Below, in pieces: positions 1 through 8,730 of a stretch of DNA of 64,000 nucleotides; the first letter of the stretch is position 1; every line of letters starts with the position of its first letter. This DNA comes from Natrinema sp046097095 (GTDB taxonomy: Archaea; Halobacteriota; Halobacteria; Halobacteriales; Natrialbaceae): the NCBI RefSeq assembly GCF_046097095.1, contig NZ_CP175699.1:62001-126000 (forward strand), in the 5' to 3' direction. The notes under the pieces were generated by a model. It saw only the letters and a list, made by a program, of their open reading frames with translations. It ran no database searches and had not been told where the DNA came from. The translations under genes were made by a program, and so were the position numbers.

Positions 1-1
1 G

Positions 2-748
2 TCAAGCGGGCAGTGGGGTCGACTGATCGGTCAGGACGTCCTCGTCGGCACGAGTAGCGGATTCGTTCTCGCGAATCCCGACCAAGTTCGAGACGTACTC
101 GACGGTACGGAAGTCGACGCGAGCGCCGAGAATCAGGCCGACGATATCGAACCCGAGATGTGGACCTGGTACGACAAGGCTGCCGGGCTCGGGGTACTCA
201 TCCTCTTTATGGGCTACTGGAACTCCCAGATCCGGAACGTTGTCGCTTCTATCGATGATCTCGTTCTCGGGCCAATTACCGATGTCCTACCGTTTTACGC
301 CATTATCATCGTGCTGGCCGTCGTTACCGGGCTGTACTCTACCGTCTTACAGTCCACGCTCATGGACCACAAGAAGATGCAGACCTATCAGGATCGGATG
401 AACGACCTGAAAGAGCGACGTGAGGCGGCCAAGGAGCGCGGCGACGACGAGGCGCTCGAACGAATCCAGAAAGAGCAGATAGAAGCCGCCGGTGACCAAC
501 TGGGGATGGTCAAGCTCCAATTCCGGCCGATGGTCTGGATCATGCTCCTGACGATCCCGGTCTTCCTCTGGCTTCGCTGGAAGGTTCGCGGCGGTCACCT
601 CGGTGCTGGCGAGACCGGCATGGTCCTCCCGCTGGCCGGTTCCGTCGGCTGGCAGGACACGGTAGGCCTCATGCCGACCTGGATCGTCTGGTATTTCCTC
701 TGTTCAATGGCCTCCCGACAGCTCATCCAGAAGACGTTCGATATCTAG
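2..748 (+). CDS. DUF106 / Oxa1-superfamily membrane protein, 5' end missing
   Basis: Integral membrane protein of the DUF106 family, an archaeal relative of YidC/Oxa1/EMC3 insertases; a role in membrane protein insertion is inferred from the superfamily. The frame is open from base 2 without a stop, and the residues before the internal ATG at 158 (beginning SSGQWGRLI) match the soluble N-terminal domain usual in haloarchaeal members, so the gene is cut by the window edge and the ATG at 158 is not the true start. After position 158 there are about four hydrophobic segments around a charged coiled-coil hairpin (residues about 72-110 counted from that ATG). In haloarchaea this gene usually lies with adenylate and cytidylate kinase genes, which suggests the left flank is chromosomal core. 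Confidence 0.85.
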   Translation, partial: SSGQWGRLIGQDVLVGTSSGFVLANPDQVRDVLDGTEVDASAENQADDIEPEMWTWYDKAAGLGVLILFMGYWNSQIRNVVASIDDLVLGPITDVLPFYAIIIVLAVVTGLYSTVLQSTLMDHKKMQTYQDRMNDLKERREAAKERGDDEALERIQKEQIEAAGDQLGMVKLQFRPMVWIMLLTIPVFLWLRWKVRGGHLGAGETGMVLPLAGSVGWQDTVGLMPTWIVWYFLCSMASRQLIQKTFDI

Positions 749-1383
749 ACGTCTCCGTCTTCGGGAGACTGACTCCGTAGTGCTATCGCGAACTCGTTTT
801 ATTCGACTACTCGCACCTAGTTTTCCGACTACCTTCGTCGCGTTCGAACGAGATGAGGCAGTCACCGAGGAACAGCCGTGAGATAGCGCCGAATTTGTGA
901 GAGCTTCGATAGCGATCGACAGGCAGAACAGTGCCCGTTCGCCCGTAGTTTCGTACCGGATGACGCGAGGTTCGAAGTCGTTCCAGTGGCCGCTGGACGC
1001 CTTCGGGACGATCAGCTATCGTGCCATCGACCAATGGGAGTATCGAACGATCCACGTTGATGTCGGCCTGAAACGGTCTCTGATCTCTCCGCGACGGGTC
1101 TAGCTCTTCCATTCGCCGAACGAGTGTACTTCTTGGGGGACTAGAAGACGGATCGTCGAGAGAGATCGTCGGTGGTAACAACCCCTAAGGCATTGTCAAG
1201 ACTCTCGAGGGAGGACGGTCGAGCACCTCCATCGTACGTTCGATATGAGACGAACGATCAACGCGATCCCTAATACCATGCCAGGGCGGTACCCTGCCAA
1301 GCGTCCTATGGCATCCTTCGCTGCACTTGTCAATTTCTGTCCAGATCATAATAGATATTATCTTTGGCTCCATTTGCTCGTAT
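749..1383. other. Intergenic stretch without a supported gene
   Basis: About 635 bases. Open frames exist on both strands, but none has a recognisable domain, a convincing start or a haloarchaeal amino acid profile; several are rich in Arg and Ser as expected for antisense or random frames. I see nothing firm here. Confidence 0.5.
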
Positions 1384-1608
1384 ATGGGCCACAATATGGG
1401 ATTAGACTATGCAACGCACGCAAAACGTGGCTTCTTCCTCGGACTCTCCCTCTTCGTTCTGGGAGGGCTGGGCGCAACGGTCGGATCTGGAATGAGCCAA
1501 TTTCCAAGTTGGGAAGAGACGCTCCTCTTCGGGTTGATGATCGTCGGTTTCGTTCTCGGATTCTTCTCCGTTTTCGGTCTCGGAATCATCCTCCCGCTTA
1601 CGGATTGA
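1384..1608 (+). CDS. Small haloarchaeal membrane protein
   Basis: A protein of about 74 residues with two strong hydrophobic segments (about residues 16-36 and 47-70) and a short polar loop between them. The start at 1384 gives an N-terminus (MGHNMGLDY) that resembles a common haloarchaeal family of small two-helix proteins, in which a similar GxxLDY segment is followed by TKRGFxLG; an in-frame ATG at 1396 is the alternative. The C-terminal ILPLTD ending also fits that family from memory. Function is unknown. It stands alone between the DUF106 gene and the convergent SMC-like gene. Confidence 0.65.
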   Translation: MGHNMGLDYATHAKRGFFLGLSLFVLGGLGATVGSGMSQFPSWEETLLFGLMIVGFVLGFFSVFGLGIILPLTD

Positions 1609-1751
1609 TGGCAGACTCGGGACGAATAGCGACACGAGCAAAGACGGGCTAACCTATACGTGAACGTCGTTTTGGTCCTTGACTCTCACTAGTATCGTGA
1701 TATAGTAAACAGTGCCAGAGAACAGATAAATGGCCCGTAGCGGTAGGTAGT

Positions 1752-3536
1752 TCAGGACGAACTCTGGGCGTCAACGCCATACGAGACGGTCTGCCAGTCG
1801 GTCGGTGAGAGCTCGTGAGCGTCGAAATCGGCATGTTCCGGGTACGCGGTGAGAACCAGATACGCCGTTCGGTCGGCCATATACTCGACGAGCACCTGGA
1901 GGTTATCACTGGCGAGTCCACCGAGTCCGTCGAGGAGCATCACGGGAACGCGTTCGCCGACATCGAACGCCTCGTAGCCTGCGAGCGTGGCGACGAATCC
2001 GAGAAGCTCTCGCTCGCCTTCGCTAAGGGTATCGAGGGCCACTTCGCGGCCTTCGCGTGCGACGACCAAATCGAAGTTGGCAGTGAGTCTCGCTGTCTCG
2101 AAGCCGGTATCGAACCTATCGAGTAGGTCCTCGAGTGTCGCAGAGAACGCGTCACGCGTTCGGCGTTTGACCTCCTCCTTCCGGGTTCGAAGTTCGGTGA
2201 TCTCCTCGGTCAGCGCCTCGTGTTCCTCCTCGAGTACCTCTCGTTTCTCCGCTTGCCGCTCCGTCTCCTCAAGTTCCTCGGTGGCATCGGCTAGTTCGGC
2301 TTCGGTGTATTTGATCTCGCTTTCGAGGTCGGTGAGCCGGTCTTCCGCGACCGCCACTTCCTCGCTGAGGTCGTCGATCTGTGCGTCTAACTCGGCCCGT
2401 TTCGTCGTCGCCGTCTCGAGGGATCGCTCCGTCTCTGCGAGCCGTGCTTCGAGGTCTGCGATTTCGTCTTCGAGGTCCGCCTTACGACGTCGCGCTCGTC
2501 TCGCCTCGTCTCGTTTCGCCTCGAGGTCCTCGACTTGCGCTTCGTACTCCTGGGCTTTCGCTCGTAACTCCGAAATCCGGCCGTCGAGCGTGTCAAGTTG
2601 CGACTCGACGTCGTCGCGCGTCGCCTCCTGTCCGCAGACCCAACACGCCATCGTATCCGACAGTACCTCGTGTGAGACTTCGGTCAGGAGTTCCGCCCGT
2701 CCCTCGTCGAGGATGCGTTTGTTCGCCTCGAACACCGATTGGAGGAGTTCGCTGTCGCGTTCGACCTCACGGAGGTCGTCGCGGACTGACTCGAGACGGT
2801 CCGCGACGTCGTGTTCCGGGACAGACAGCGATTCGCGGTCAGCTCGCCGTTCCGAGAGCCGATCACGGACCCGCTCTGTCGTGGCTTCGAGGCGCTCGAT
2901 GCGCGTCTCGACTCGGTCTCGCTCGGCCCGGAGGTCGCTCAACTCGTCTCGCGGCGCGTCGGCCGCGTCCCCATCGACGTCGAGGTCCGCTCGTTTCGCG
3001 CGTAGTTCTTCGAGCGCTGCGTCCAGCGTCGTGACGCGTTCCTGTCGTTTTGGGAGGCGCTCTGCGGCCGTATTCGCCCGTTCGAGTTCCCGTTCGACCT
3101 GGTCGCGCTCACGACGGAGCTCCGCGATCTGTGCTTCGATATTTTCGAGATCGAGGGGTCTCGTCAACAGCGCTTCCAAATTCTCTCCGGTGCGAACCGC
3201 ACGTCGAATCTCGTTGGTCTCGTCGAGGAACGCAAAGAGGGCTGCACACACGCGGTCGCGCTCGCTTGCTATGTACGGCTCACCCGTCCGCCGAACGGAG
3301 CCGTCGGTTCGCTCGAGTTCGACGGTCACCGTTCGGTCGTCAGTGGCAAGCGTTACGCTTCCCCGGTCGCGCCCTTCGGTGAGCGGCGTCTCGGTCCCGA
3401 AGGCGGTCTCGATCCCTGCGAGGAAACTCGACTTCCCCTGCCAGTTACTCGCCCGGACGGCGTTTACACCGGGTTCGATATCGGCCTCGCCGGACTGTAT
3501 CCCGGCGATGTTCTCGAGTGTCAGGTGCCACGTCAT
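1752..3536 (-). CDS. Archaea-specific SMC-related protein (Rad50/SMC-like ATPase)
   Basis: SMC/Rad50-like ATPase of about 594 residues, shorter than true SMC proteins. The N-terminus has a Walker A motif (NWQGKSS near residue 33). A long charged coiled coil runs from about residue 130 to 480 and is broken near the middle by a CWVCGQE motif, which resembles a Rad50 zinc hook. The C-terminus has an ABC signature (LSEGERE) followed by a Walker B-like stretch (VPVMLLDG). The ATG at 3536 is chosen over an in-frame TTG at 3542. It begins three bases after the rdfA stop codon, so the two are very probably co-transcribed. Haloarchaeal genomes often pair these genes. A role in chromosome or cell-shape control is inferred from the partner, not from the sequence. 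Confidence 0.85.
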   Translation of the reverse strand: MTWHLTLENIAGIQSGEADIEPGVNAVRASNWQGKSSFLAGIETAFGTETPLTEGRDRGSVTLATDDRTVTVELERTDGSVRRTGEPYIASERDRVCAALFAFLDETNEIRRAVRTGENLEALLTRPLDLENIEAQIAELRRERDQVERELERANTAAERLPKRQERVTTLDAALEELRAKRADLDVDGDAADAPRDELSDLRAERDRVETRIERLEATTERVRDRLSERRADRESLSVPEHDVADRLESVRDDLREVERDSELLQSVFEANKRILDEGRAELLTEVSHEVLSDTMACWVCGQEATRDDVESQLDTLDGRISELRAKAQEYEAQVEDLEAKRDEARRARRRKADLEDEIADLEARLAETERSLETATTKRAELDAQIDDLSEEVAVAEDRLTDLESEIKYTEAELADATEELEETERQAEKREVLEEEHEALTEEITELRTRKEEVKRRTRDAFSATLEDLLDRFDTGFETARLTANFDLVVAREGREVALDTLSEGERELLGFVATLAGYEAFDVGERVPVMLLDGLGGLASDNLQVLVEYMADRTAYLVLTAYPEHADFDAHELSPTDWQTVSYGVDAQSSS

Positions 3537-3538
3537 GA

Positions 3539-4312
3539 TCAAATCCCAGCCATCGATACTGCTTCGAAGAGATACGGGTCTTCGAGGAGAAGCGTTTGTG
3601 ACGCCTCGACGATGGAGTACGGAATAGCGATCACGGACAGCCGATTCTGTGTCTGCTCGAGGACAGACTCGGACGACCGGTTCTCGAAGTGCGTTTCACA
3701 GACGTAGCCGCGTTCGACGGCGTCTTCGAACGGGACGCGAACCGAGCATTCGGGACAACTCAGCTTCACCTGAACGTCGATATCGGCCCGTTCAGCTTCA
3801 GGTAGCCTGTCTTTCGACGTAAGCGAAGAGAGGACCGACCGGGCTTTCTCCGCCGTCTTCTCTTTTGCCATCTCGACGGTGTTGCGTTCCCAGTCCGTCG
3901 ACGCGGACGGCGTCTCCTTCTCGGCCTCCAGACAGCCTTTAAGGTGGTGCCGCATCGTACTCCACGAGATCAGTTCGCTACCTACCTCGTCAATGTCCAA
4001 CCCGTCGGTCGCCATATCGGCGGCCAGTTCGTCACGTTCGACGCCGTCACCGTCTACGATGAGTTCGTACTCACGGTCGAGGTGGGCGGCCATCGCGTCG
4101 CGGCCGTTTGCCTCGTATATTCGAGAGAGGAGGCGCTTGTTGAACCACTCGGTGAGCGATTTGTATCCTTCGGGATCTCGGTCGTCAGCGCCCGTCCACC
4201 GTCGTTCTAGATACTCGTCGAGAGAAGCGTCCCTGGCTCGAGGTGGGGTAAGATCGTAGCGGTCTGTAAGACGGTCAACCTTGCAGCCCATTGTTCGTAT
4301 GTCAGATGACAT
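3539..4312 (-). CDS. rdfA: Rod-determining factor family protein RdfA
   Basis: Soluble protein of 257 residues matching the haloarchaeal RdfA family, named for a member needed for rod-shaped cells in Haloferax volcanii. The N-terminal GCKVDRLTDRYDL segment is family-like, followed by a helical, charged middle. Near the C-terminus is a CPEC and a later single Cys (CETHF), a possible zinc site. The ATG at 4312 is listed; an ATG at 4291 (MGCKVD) would fit the family N-terminus equally well. It precedes the SMC-related gene with almost no gap, forming a two-gene operon. Many haloarchaea carry several copies of this pair, including on accessory replicons, so the shape role of this copy is not established. 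Confidence 0.8.
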   Translation of the reverse strand: MSSDIRTMGCKVDRLTDRYDLTPPRARDASLDEYLERRWTGADDRDPEGYKSLTEWFNKRLLSRIYEANGRDAMAAHLDREYELIVDGDGVERDELAADMATDGLDIDEVGSELISWSTMRHHLKGCLEAEKETPSASTDWERNTVEMAKEKTAEKARSVLSSLTSKDRLPEAERADIDVQVKLSCPECSVRVPFEDAVERGYVCETHFENRSSESVLEQTQNRLSVIAIPYSIVEASQTLLLEDPYLFEAVSMAGI

Positions 4313-4334
4313 GCCTCAGCCCTATTAAGGGTGA

Positions 4335-4646
4335 CTACCACCCTCTATAACCGATCTGGATACGTAACGTCGAACACGGCTGCTCCGGGACAATGCTGAG
4401 TGCGACCGAGCTAGCACATACAGGGCACTCAATCGTGTAGAGACAACCAGTAAACAGTGAGCAACTGACTCGCTGCAAAGCGTTTACGACGGATTGGTAG
4501 CAAGGTTCCTCAAGCAACGAGCGGGCTCGTTGCACGTAGCTGTTCGTGTCCCGGCTGTGGGCACCGCTAATTTCGTCGAGAAGCAGCCGAACAGTGCCAA
4601 CTGACGCGACGCTCTCGCCGTCGCGGACCGCTATTAGCCAGAAATG
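4335..4646 (-). pseudogene. Open frame without a clear start, possible decayed zinc-ribbon gene
   Basis: On the minus strand an open frame of 103 codons runs from just after a TGA at 4647-4649 to a stop at 4335. It reads HFWLIAVRDGESVASVG near its start and CPVC with further cysteines near its end, which is protein-like, but the only possible start is an internal GTG at about 4535. It could be the 3' part of a gene whose 5' end is lost. I do not recognise a family. Confidence 0.3.
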
Positions 4647-4649
4647 TCA

Positions 4650-5507
4650 TTGTATCAATTATATATGGTGCTGAGTCGATACTGCAATAACCGCACACTC
4701 ACGGCTACATCTTAATTCGTAGTCTCCGGACGAAAGCCACCAATCTATCCACGCGTTCCTGGCCGATTGACTGCAAAACGCGGGCTCTCCGACACCGTGT
4801 TTTCCATCGATGGATACGGCTATCTGCGTACCCGCTCTCGAGTAGGATTGACCAGTCAGTTCGACCATGCTGACCGAATGAGAAGTGAAAAGCGGCTTCT
4901 GGCGTTGAAGGTGTGTATTGGTTGTTCTATACTTCGTGAATGTGCAGTTGGGTAAGCATCAAAGAATGCCTTGACCAATTCATACACTACTATAACACAC
5001 AACAGCTGAATTAGTCAATCAACTCACAATATCGGCGGAGATGCTACACTAGACAGTACCGGCTTCTGCAATCTCTCGTATTCGTTCAGCGAGGTCGGTG
5101 TCCACATTGACACGACTGCTTCGCGGAAGGTGATGTACACGCGCTACTCGCTCACGGGTATTCGCTGCAATGCTTGTTAAGGATGGGTATACAGACTGTA
5201 AAAATTACACATCTATGGGGGATTTGTAGCTACTGGTGGTCCATCAATTCTCTTTCAGTGCTCTTACTCGAGGGTAGAATTTGATTGTTGGTTGGATGTC
5301 AATGTGATCGCTGTCTCACCGCGCTCTGACCGAGTGGGACGTACCGCCTATCGGTTCTGGTTCAGCTTTTAAGAACACACCAAATCGGCGAAAGACAGGG
5401 TACAGCCGTTCAGGCTAGTTAGCTAAGTGAAAACGCTCAGGTCAAACTCTGTATAGTGATCTCGCGAAGCAACCAAATTTAAATACGACCCGTTCGATCG
5501 GCCGAAC
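4650..5507. other. AT-richer intergenic region with one possible gene remnant
   Basis: About 860 bases with locally lower GC than its surroundings. A minus-strand frame at 5049-5204 lacks a start but ends in a helical, protein-like stretch (VNVDTDLAERIREIAEAG), which may be the tail of a lost DNA-binding protein. Otherwise no supported gene, repeat or RNA was seen. Confidence 0.4.
5478..5485 (+). promoter_or_regulatory. TATA-like box upstream of the flippase-like gene
   Basis: The motif TTTAAATA lies 30 bases before an ATG at 5508, the spacing expected for a leaderless haloarchaeal transcript. A second weaker TTTAAG at 5565-5570 lies just upstream of the ATG at 5589 and may serve that gene directly. 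Confidence 0.45.
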
Positions 5508-5579
5508 ATGAAGTTCAGCACTATCCGATCCGTGAATATCTATTCAACATTCTCTAGGAAACAATTTAAGGACATGTGA
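5508..5579 (+). CDS. Possible 23-residue upstream open reading frame
   Basis: A short frame with an ATG 30 bases downstream of a TATA-like box, encoding a basic peptide (MKFSTIRSVN...), and ending 9 bases before the start of the flippase-like gene. It may be a leader peptide, or the ATG may simply lie within a leader. Codon use is too little to judge. Confidence 0.25.
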   Translation: MKFSTIRSVNIYSTFSRKQFKDM

Positions 5580-5588
5580 GAGACATTA

Positions 5589-6629
5589 ATGTCATCTGAT
5601 AAACTACTTGATTGGCGATCCATCCTGGTCGGGTTCGTCGGCGCTGGACTCGTTCTCTCGTTACTGCTCTGGGTTGTCGGTATCGACGCGATCGTTGCAC
5701 AACTGCATGGAGCCCAGCTCACCATCATCGCCATCTTGCTTGGTCTCATCCCTCTCTGGCTCGTCGCTTGGGGGCTCTGTCTACATACCGTCTTGCGTGC
5801 GCTGGGAACGCCAACCTCTCGAGTGCAGTCAATCATCGTGTTTACTGCTGCGACCTTCGCGAATCAAGTCACTCCGTTCGGACAGGCAGGCGGTGAACCT
5901 ATCAGTGCGTTCTTGATCTCCGAGGCCGCCGACACGGAGTACGAGAACGGGCTGGCTGCCATCGCGAGCGTCGACACCCTGCACTTTTTCCCCTCGATCG
6001 GGATGGGGATCGTCGGTGTTGGGCTGTTCGTCTTGCGTGGGCTCAACTTCGACCGGAACCTACTTCTTGCTAGTTTCACCGTAACGGCGCTTCTCGCCGG
6101 GTTTATTCTCGCACTGACGCTCGGGTGGCGGTTCCGCCATCGGATCAAGGCGATGGTCCTCTCGGTGCTTCCACCGATCGTCCGCTGGGTTGGCCGGACC
6201 GTCCCGCGCGTTAGCGCACCGACGCGAGAGGACATCAAACACCGCGTAGATGGATTCTTCGATTCGATCGCACGTATCGCCAGTAACCGACGGCTCCTGA
6301 TCTTAGCTGGTCTGTTCTCGTGTGCCGGGTGGCTCACGTTGGCGATCTGTCTGTGGATCTCGCTTGCATCGATTGGATTTACTGTCCCCTTCGTGGCGAT
6401 GCTCATCGTGCTTCCTGTCGCCAGCATCGCCGGAATCTTCCCGCTTCCGGGCGGTATCGGTGGCGTCGAGACGGCGTTTATCGTTCTGGTTGTCTCTACG
6501 ACCGGAGTTGCGACGACGGCTGCGACGGCCGCCGTCGTCATCTATCGGGGAGCGACCTACTGGCTCCCGATGCTGGTTGGTGGCGGTATCACCGCTGTTA
6601 TCGTGGACAACCTGTATCGTCGCTCTTGA
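5589..6629 (+). CDS. Lysylphosphatidylglycerol synthase-like (UPF0104) membrane protein
   Basis: Polytopic membrane protein of 346 residues with about eight hydrophobic segments. It belongs to the UPF0104/LPG-synthase transmembrane family, which in archaea includes AglD-associated and flippase-like proteins. Family-like features are the NQVTPFGQAGGEP segment near residue 98 and the FPLPGGIGGVE segment near residue 280, both typical glycine/proline loops. The soluble catalytic domain of bacterial MprF is absent. The next gene, 187 bases downstream on the same strand, is a membrane glycosyltransferase; this pairing suggests a role in lipid-linked sugar handling or cell-surface glycoconjugates. 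Substrate cannot be inferred. Confidence 0.8.
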   Translation: MSSDKLLDWRSILVGFVGAGLVLSLLLWVVGIDAIVAQLHGAQLTIIAILLGLIPLWLVAWGLCLHTVLRALGTPTSRVQSIIVFTAATFANQVTPFGQAGGEPISAFLISEAADTEYENGLAAIASVDTLHFFPSIGMGIVGVGLFVLRGLNFDRNLLLASFTVTALLAGFILALTLGWRFRHRIKAMVLSVLPPIVRWVGRTVPRVSAPTREDIKHRVDGFFDSIARIASNRRLLILAGLFSCAGWLTLAICLWISLASIGFTVPFVAMLIVLPVASIAGIFPLPGGIGGVETAFIVLVVSTTGVATTAATAAVVIYRGATYWLPMLVGGGITAVIVDNLYRRS

Positions 6630-6786
6630 TGCCGAGAAGAACTGCAAGGTTCCTCTCGCCTGTCGGACGATGAGATACTGTTTCCACTATTAGCTGAATT
6701 GAGAATGTCGATGACTTGCGAAAGATGTGATGCTACCCGAAGACGCTTTTTCTGACGAACTCTAAACGTGAAATAGAATATGAAGG

Positions 6787-6797
6787 TTTATATTATT
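6787..6797 (+). promoter_or_regulatory. TATA-like box of the glycosyltransferase gene
   Basis: TTTATATTATT is centred about 25 bases before the ATG at 6817, consistent with leaderless initiation at that codon and against the upstream in-frame TTG at 6796, which overlaps the box. Confidence 0.55.
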
Positions 6798-6816
6798 GCT
6801 ATTACAAGCCAGGGGT

Positions 6817-8124
6817 ATGACGTCCCTCCATCGATACCTCCTAGCCTCTGGTGTTGTCGCCTTCGTCCTCACTCTCACGGCGCTAGCACTGATAGGCGAT
6901 TTCCTCCGCGTTGTGATAGCGCATCCAGTTTCGTTCCTCGGCGTTGTGATCGCACACTCGCTTTCGTTCCTCGGCGTTGTCTTCGACATGCGTATTTGGC
7001 TCGCGATCGCCGTCGCAGTCTTCGCGACCTCGTTGCTGCTGTATCTATCGTCGCTATTTCGGGAAGATCCCGATGCACTGGTCCATTCAGGCCGGTCTGT
7101 CGAGGCACTGGTCCCTGTCTACGATGAACCCGAGGTAGTGCACCGCTCGGTAGAACACCTGGCAGCCTCGACCTACGAGGATCTCACCGTCACAATCGTC
7201 TGTGAACCGGATGACCAGCCCTCTCTCGATCGAGCTGCCGATCTGGCAGCCGATCACGAGCGCGTCCAATATATCAGCAATCGTCGGCCGGGATCGAAGG
7301 CAGGCGCACTCAATGATGCCATCGAACGCAGCGACGCCGACGTAATCGCGATGTTTGATGCTGATCAAGAACCTCACCCGGAGCTGATCGCCCACGGGAT
7401 GGCCGCGTTACGAGACCATGCCATTGCGCGGGTCCGGAGCCTTCCCCGACCGACAGGCCTCATCGAATCGATGGCGTACTACGAGTATCTCCTGCTTTTT
7501 TTCTTGCCGCAGAAGCTCGCACGCTCTCTGCTTGGCCTTCGCTTTGTCGGAAGCCGCAGTGTCCTCATAGAGCGCTCGGTTTTCGATGAAGTGGGTCGGT
7601 TCGACGAGGAAGCGCTGACCGAAGATATGGACTTTACCCATCGCTGTCACCAAGCCAACCTCTCGATCGAAGAACTATCGTACTATCCCTGTTTCGAGGA
7701 GCCGGCGCATACGCTTCGGGACTGGTGGGGACAGCGAGTTCGCTGGATAACCGGCCACGTCTCTGTTTACCATGACCACGTCCACAACTGGCGCAATCTG
7801 TTTGACCTGGCGTACCTCAGTTCGCTATTGTCACTTGTAGGGACGTTTATTGCGGGGATTGCCCTCTCGGTAACAGTCCCGAAACTCATACTAACGGCGC
7901 TCGCTCATCCCGGTTTCGTCGCTGTGGGGTTGGCTGGCATCTACGGCATCACACTCGCAGTCCGTGGAATCGACAACCGAACCGCCGGTACTGAAGGATT
8001 TGACCTCGCGTGGCTGCTCATTCCGATCGCACTGACGCTCTTCGGGCTCGTTGTCGTGCAGGTCCTCGTCAGCTATGCCGCCGGGCGAGAAATTGACTGG
8101 TATCAAGTGGAAAAACACGGTTGA
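6817..8124 (+). CDS. Membrane-bound family 2 glycosyltransferase
   Basis: Processive-type GT-A glycosyltransferase of 435 residues. Two N-terminal hydrophobic segments precede the catalytic domain, with the nucleotide-binding start VPVYDE (residues 99-104), KAGALNDAI (161-169), the metal-binding FDAD (180-183), the acidic TED (268-270) and the product-site QRVRW (306-310). Three C-terminal membrane segments follow. This architecture fits cellulose-synthase-like or dolichol-type transferases acting at the membrane. The ATG at 6817 is preferred because a TATA-like box lies at leaderless spacing. The first membrane segment contains a tandem 11-residue repeat. It follows the UPF0104 gene and the IS element lies directly downstream. 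Confidence 0.88.
   Translation: MTSLHRYLLASGVVAFVLTLTALALIGDFLRVVIAHPVSFLGVVIAHSLSFLGVVFDMRIWLAIAVAVFATSLLLYLSSLFREDPDALVHSGRSVEALVPVYDEPEVVHRSVEHLAASTYEDLTVTIVCEPDDQPSLDRAADLAADHERVQYISNRRPGSKAGALNDAIERSDADVIAMFDADQEPHPELIAHGMAALRDHAIARVRSLPRPTGLIESMAYYEYLLLFFLPQKLARSLLGLRFVGSRSVLIERSVFDEVGRFDEEALTEDMDFTHRCHQANLSIEELSYYPCFEEPAHTLRDWWGQRVRWITGHVSVYHDHVHNWRNLFDLAYLSSLLSLVGTFIAGIALSVTVPKLILTALAHPGFVAVGLAGIYGITLAVRGIDNRTAGTEGFDLAWLLIPIALTLFGLVVVQVLVSYAAGREIDWYQVEKHG
6901..6984 (+). repeat. In-frame 33-base tandem repeat inside the glycosyltransferase gene
   Basis: About two and a half copies of a 33-base unit begin at 6901, 6934 and 6967. They encode 11-residue repeats (FLRVVIAHPVS, FLGVVIAHSLS, FLGVV) within and after the first membrane segment. 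The high DNA identity suggests a recent slippage or duplication. Confidence 0.8.
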
Positions 8125-8169
8125 CGGACCGCTGACTTCGTTACGGAAGTATTCAACTTCTCGCTTGTA

Positions 8170-8192
8170 GTCAGAACGCGGGCTGTTCTGAC
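8170..8192 (+). repeat. Left-end hairpin of the IS200/IS605 element
   Basis: An eight-base perfect stem (GTCAGAAC paired with GTTCTGAC) closes a seven-base loop. Such imperfect or perfect hairpins near the left end are the binding sites of Y1 transposases. Confidence 0.65.
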
Positions 8193-8340
8193 GCTGATAA
8201 AGATACGAGCGCATACCCCCGTCTTTAGGCAGGGATCAAGCGGACAATAGCCTACACCTCCACCGACGACTCCACAGCTGGATTTTCAACCGTTCCATCG
8301 GCAGTATTAAGACGCTGACGGGCTATAGTGTGCAACACGG

Positions 8341-8730
8341 ATGAAGACCACACGGCACGCGACCTACAACCTCAACTACCACATAGTGTGGTTGCCAAAG
8401 TACCGACAGTCGGTACTCAAAGGCGAGGTCGCCAGCCGTGTCCGGTCCATCCTCCACGAAATAGCCGACGACAAAGGCGTCGAAATTCTCGACCTCACCG
8501 TACAGCCGGACCACGTTCACCTGTTCGTCAGTAGCCCGCCCAAGAACGAACCGGCACTACTCGCCAACTGGTTCAAGGGCATCTCTTCGCGCAAGTACAA
8601 TCACCGATACGCCGACCACGACGGCGAGAAAATCGGATGGGCGCGAGGGTACTACGCAGGGACCGCTGGGAACGTTTCGAGTGAGACAGTCGAGAACTAC
8701 ATTCAACAGCACAAGGAGGGCGACTTGTGA
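8341..8730 (+). CDS. tnpA: IS200/IS605 Y1 transposase TnpA
   Basis: HUH-family single-strand transposase of 129 residues, full length for the family. The HUH motif is DHVHLF near residue 60, and the catalytic tyrosine is in the NYIQQ segment near residue 120. All expected catalytic residues are visible, so it is probably functional. The stop overlaps the GTG start of tnpB by four bases, implying translational coupling. Confidence 0.93.
   Translation: MKTTRHATYNLNYHIVWLPKYRQSVLKGEVASRVRSILHEIADDKGVEILDLTVQPDHVHLFVSSPPKNEPALLANWFKGISSRKYNHRYADHDGEKIGWARGYYAGTAGNVSSETVENYIQQHKEGDL

Noticed and set aside
1987..3627. Very long plus-strand open frame opposite the SMC-related gene
   Set aside because: The product is an Arg/Ser-rich shadow of a coiled-coil gene; the minus-strand frame has ATPase motifs and acidic composition.
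5864..6541. 225-codon minus-strand frame opposite the UPF0104 gene
   Set aside because: Composition is basic and the plus strand encodes a clear polytopic membrane protein.
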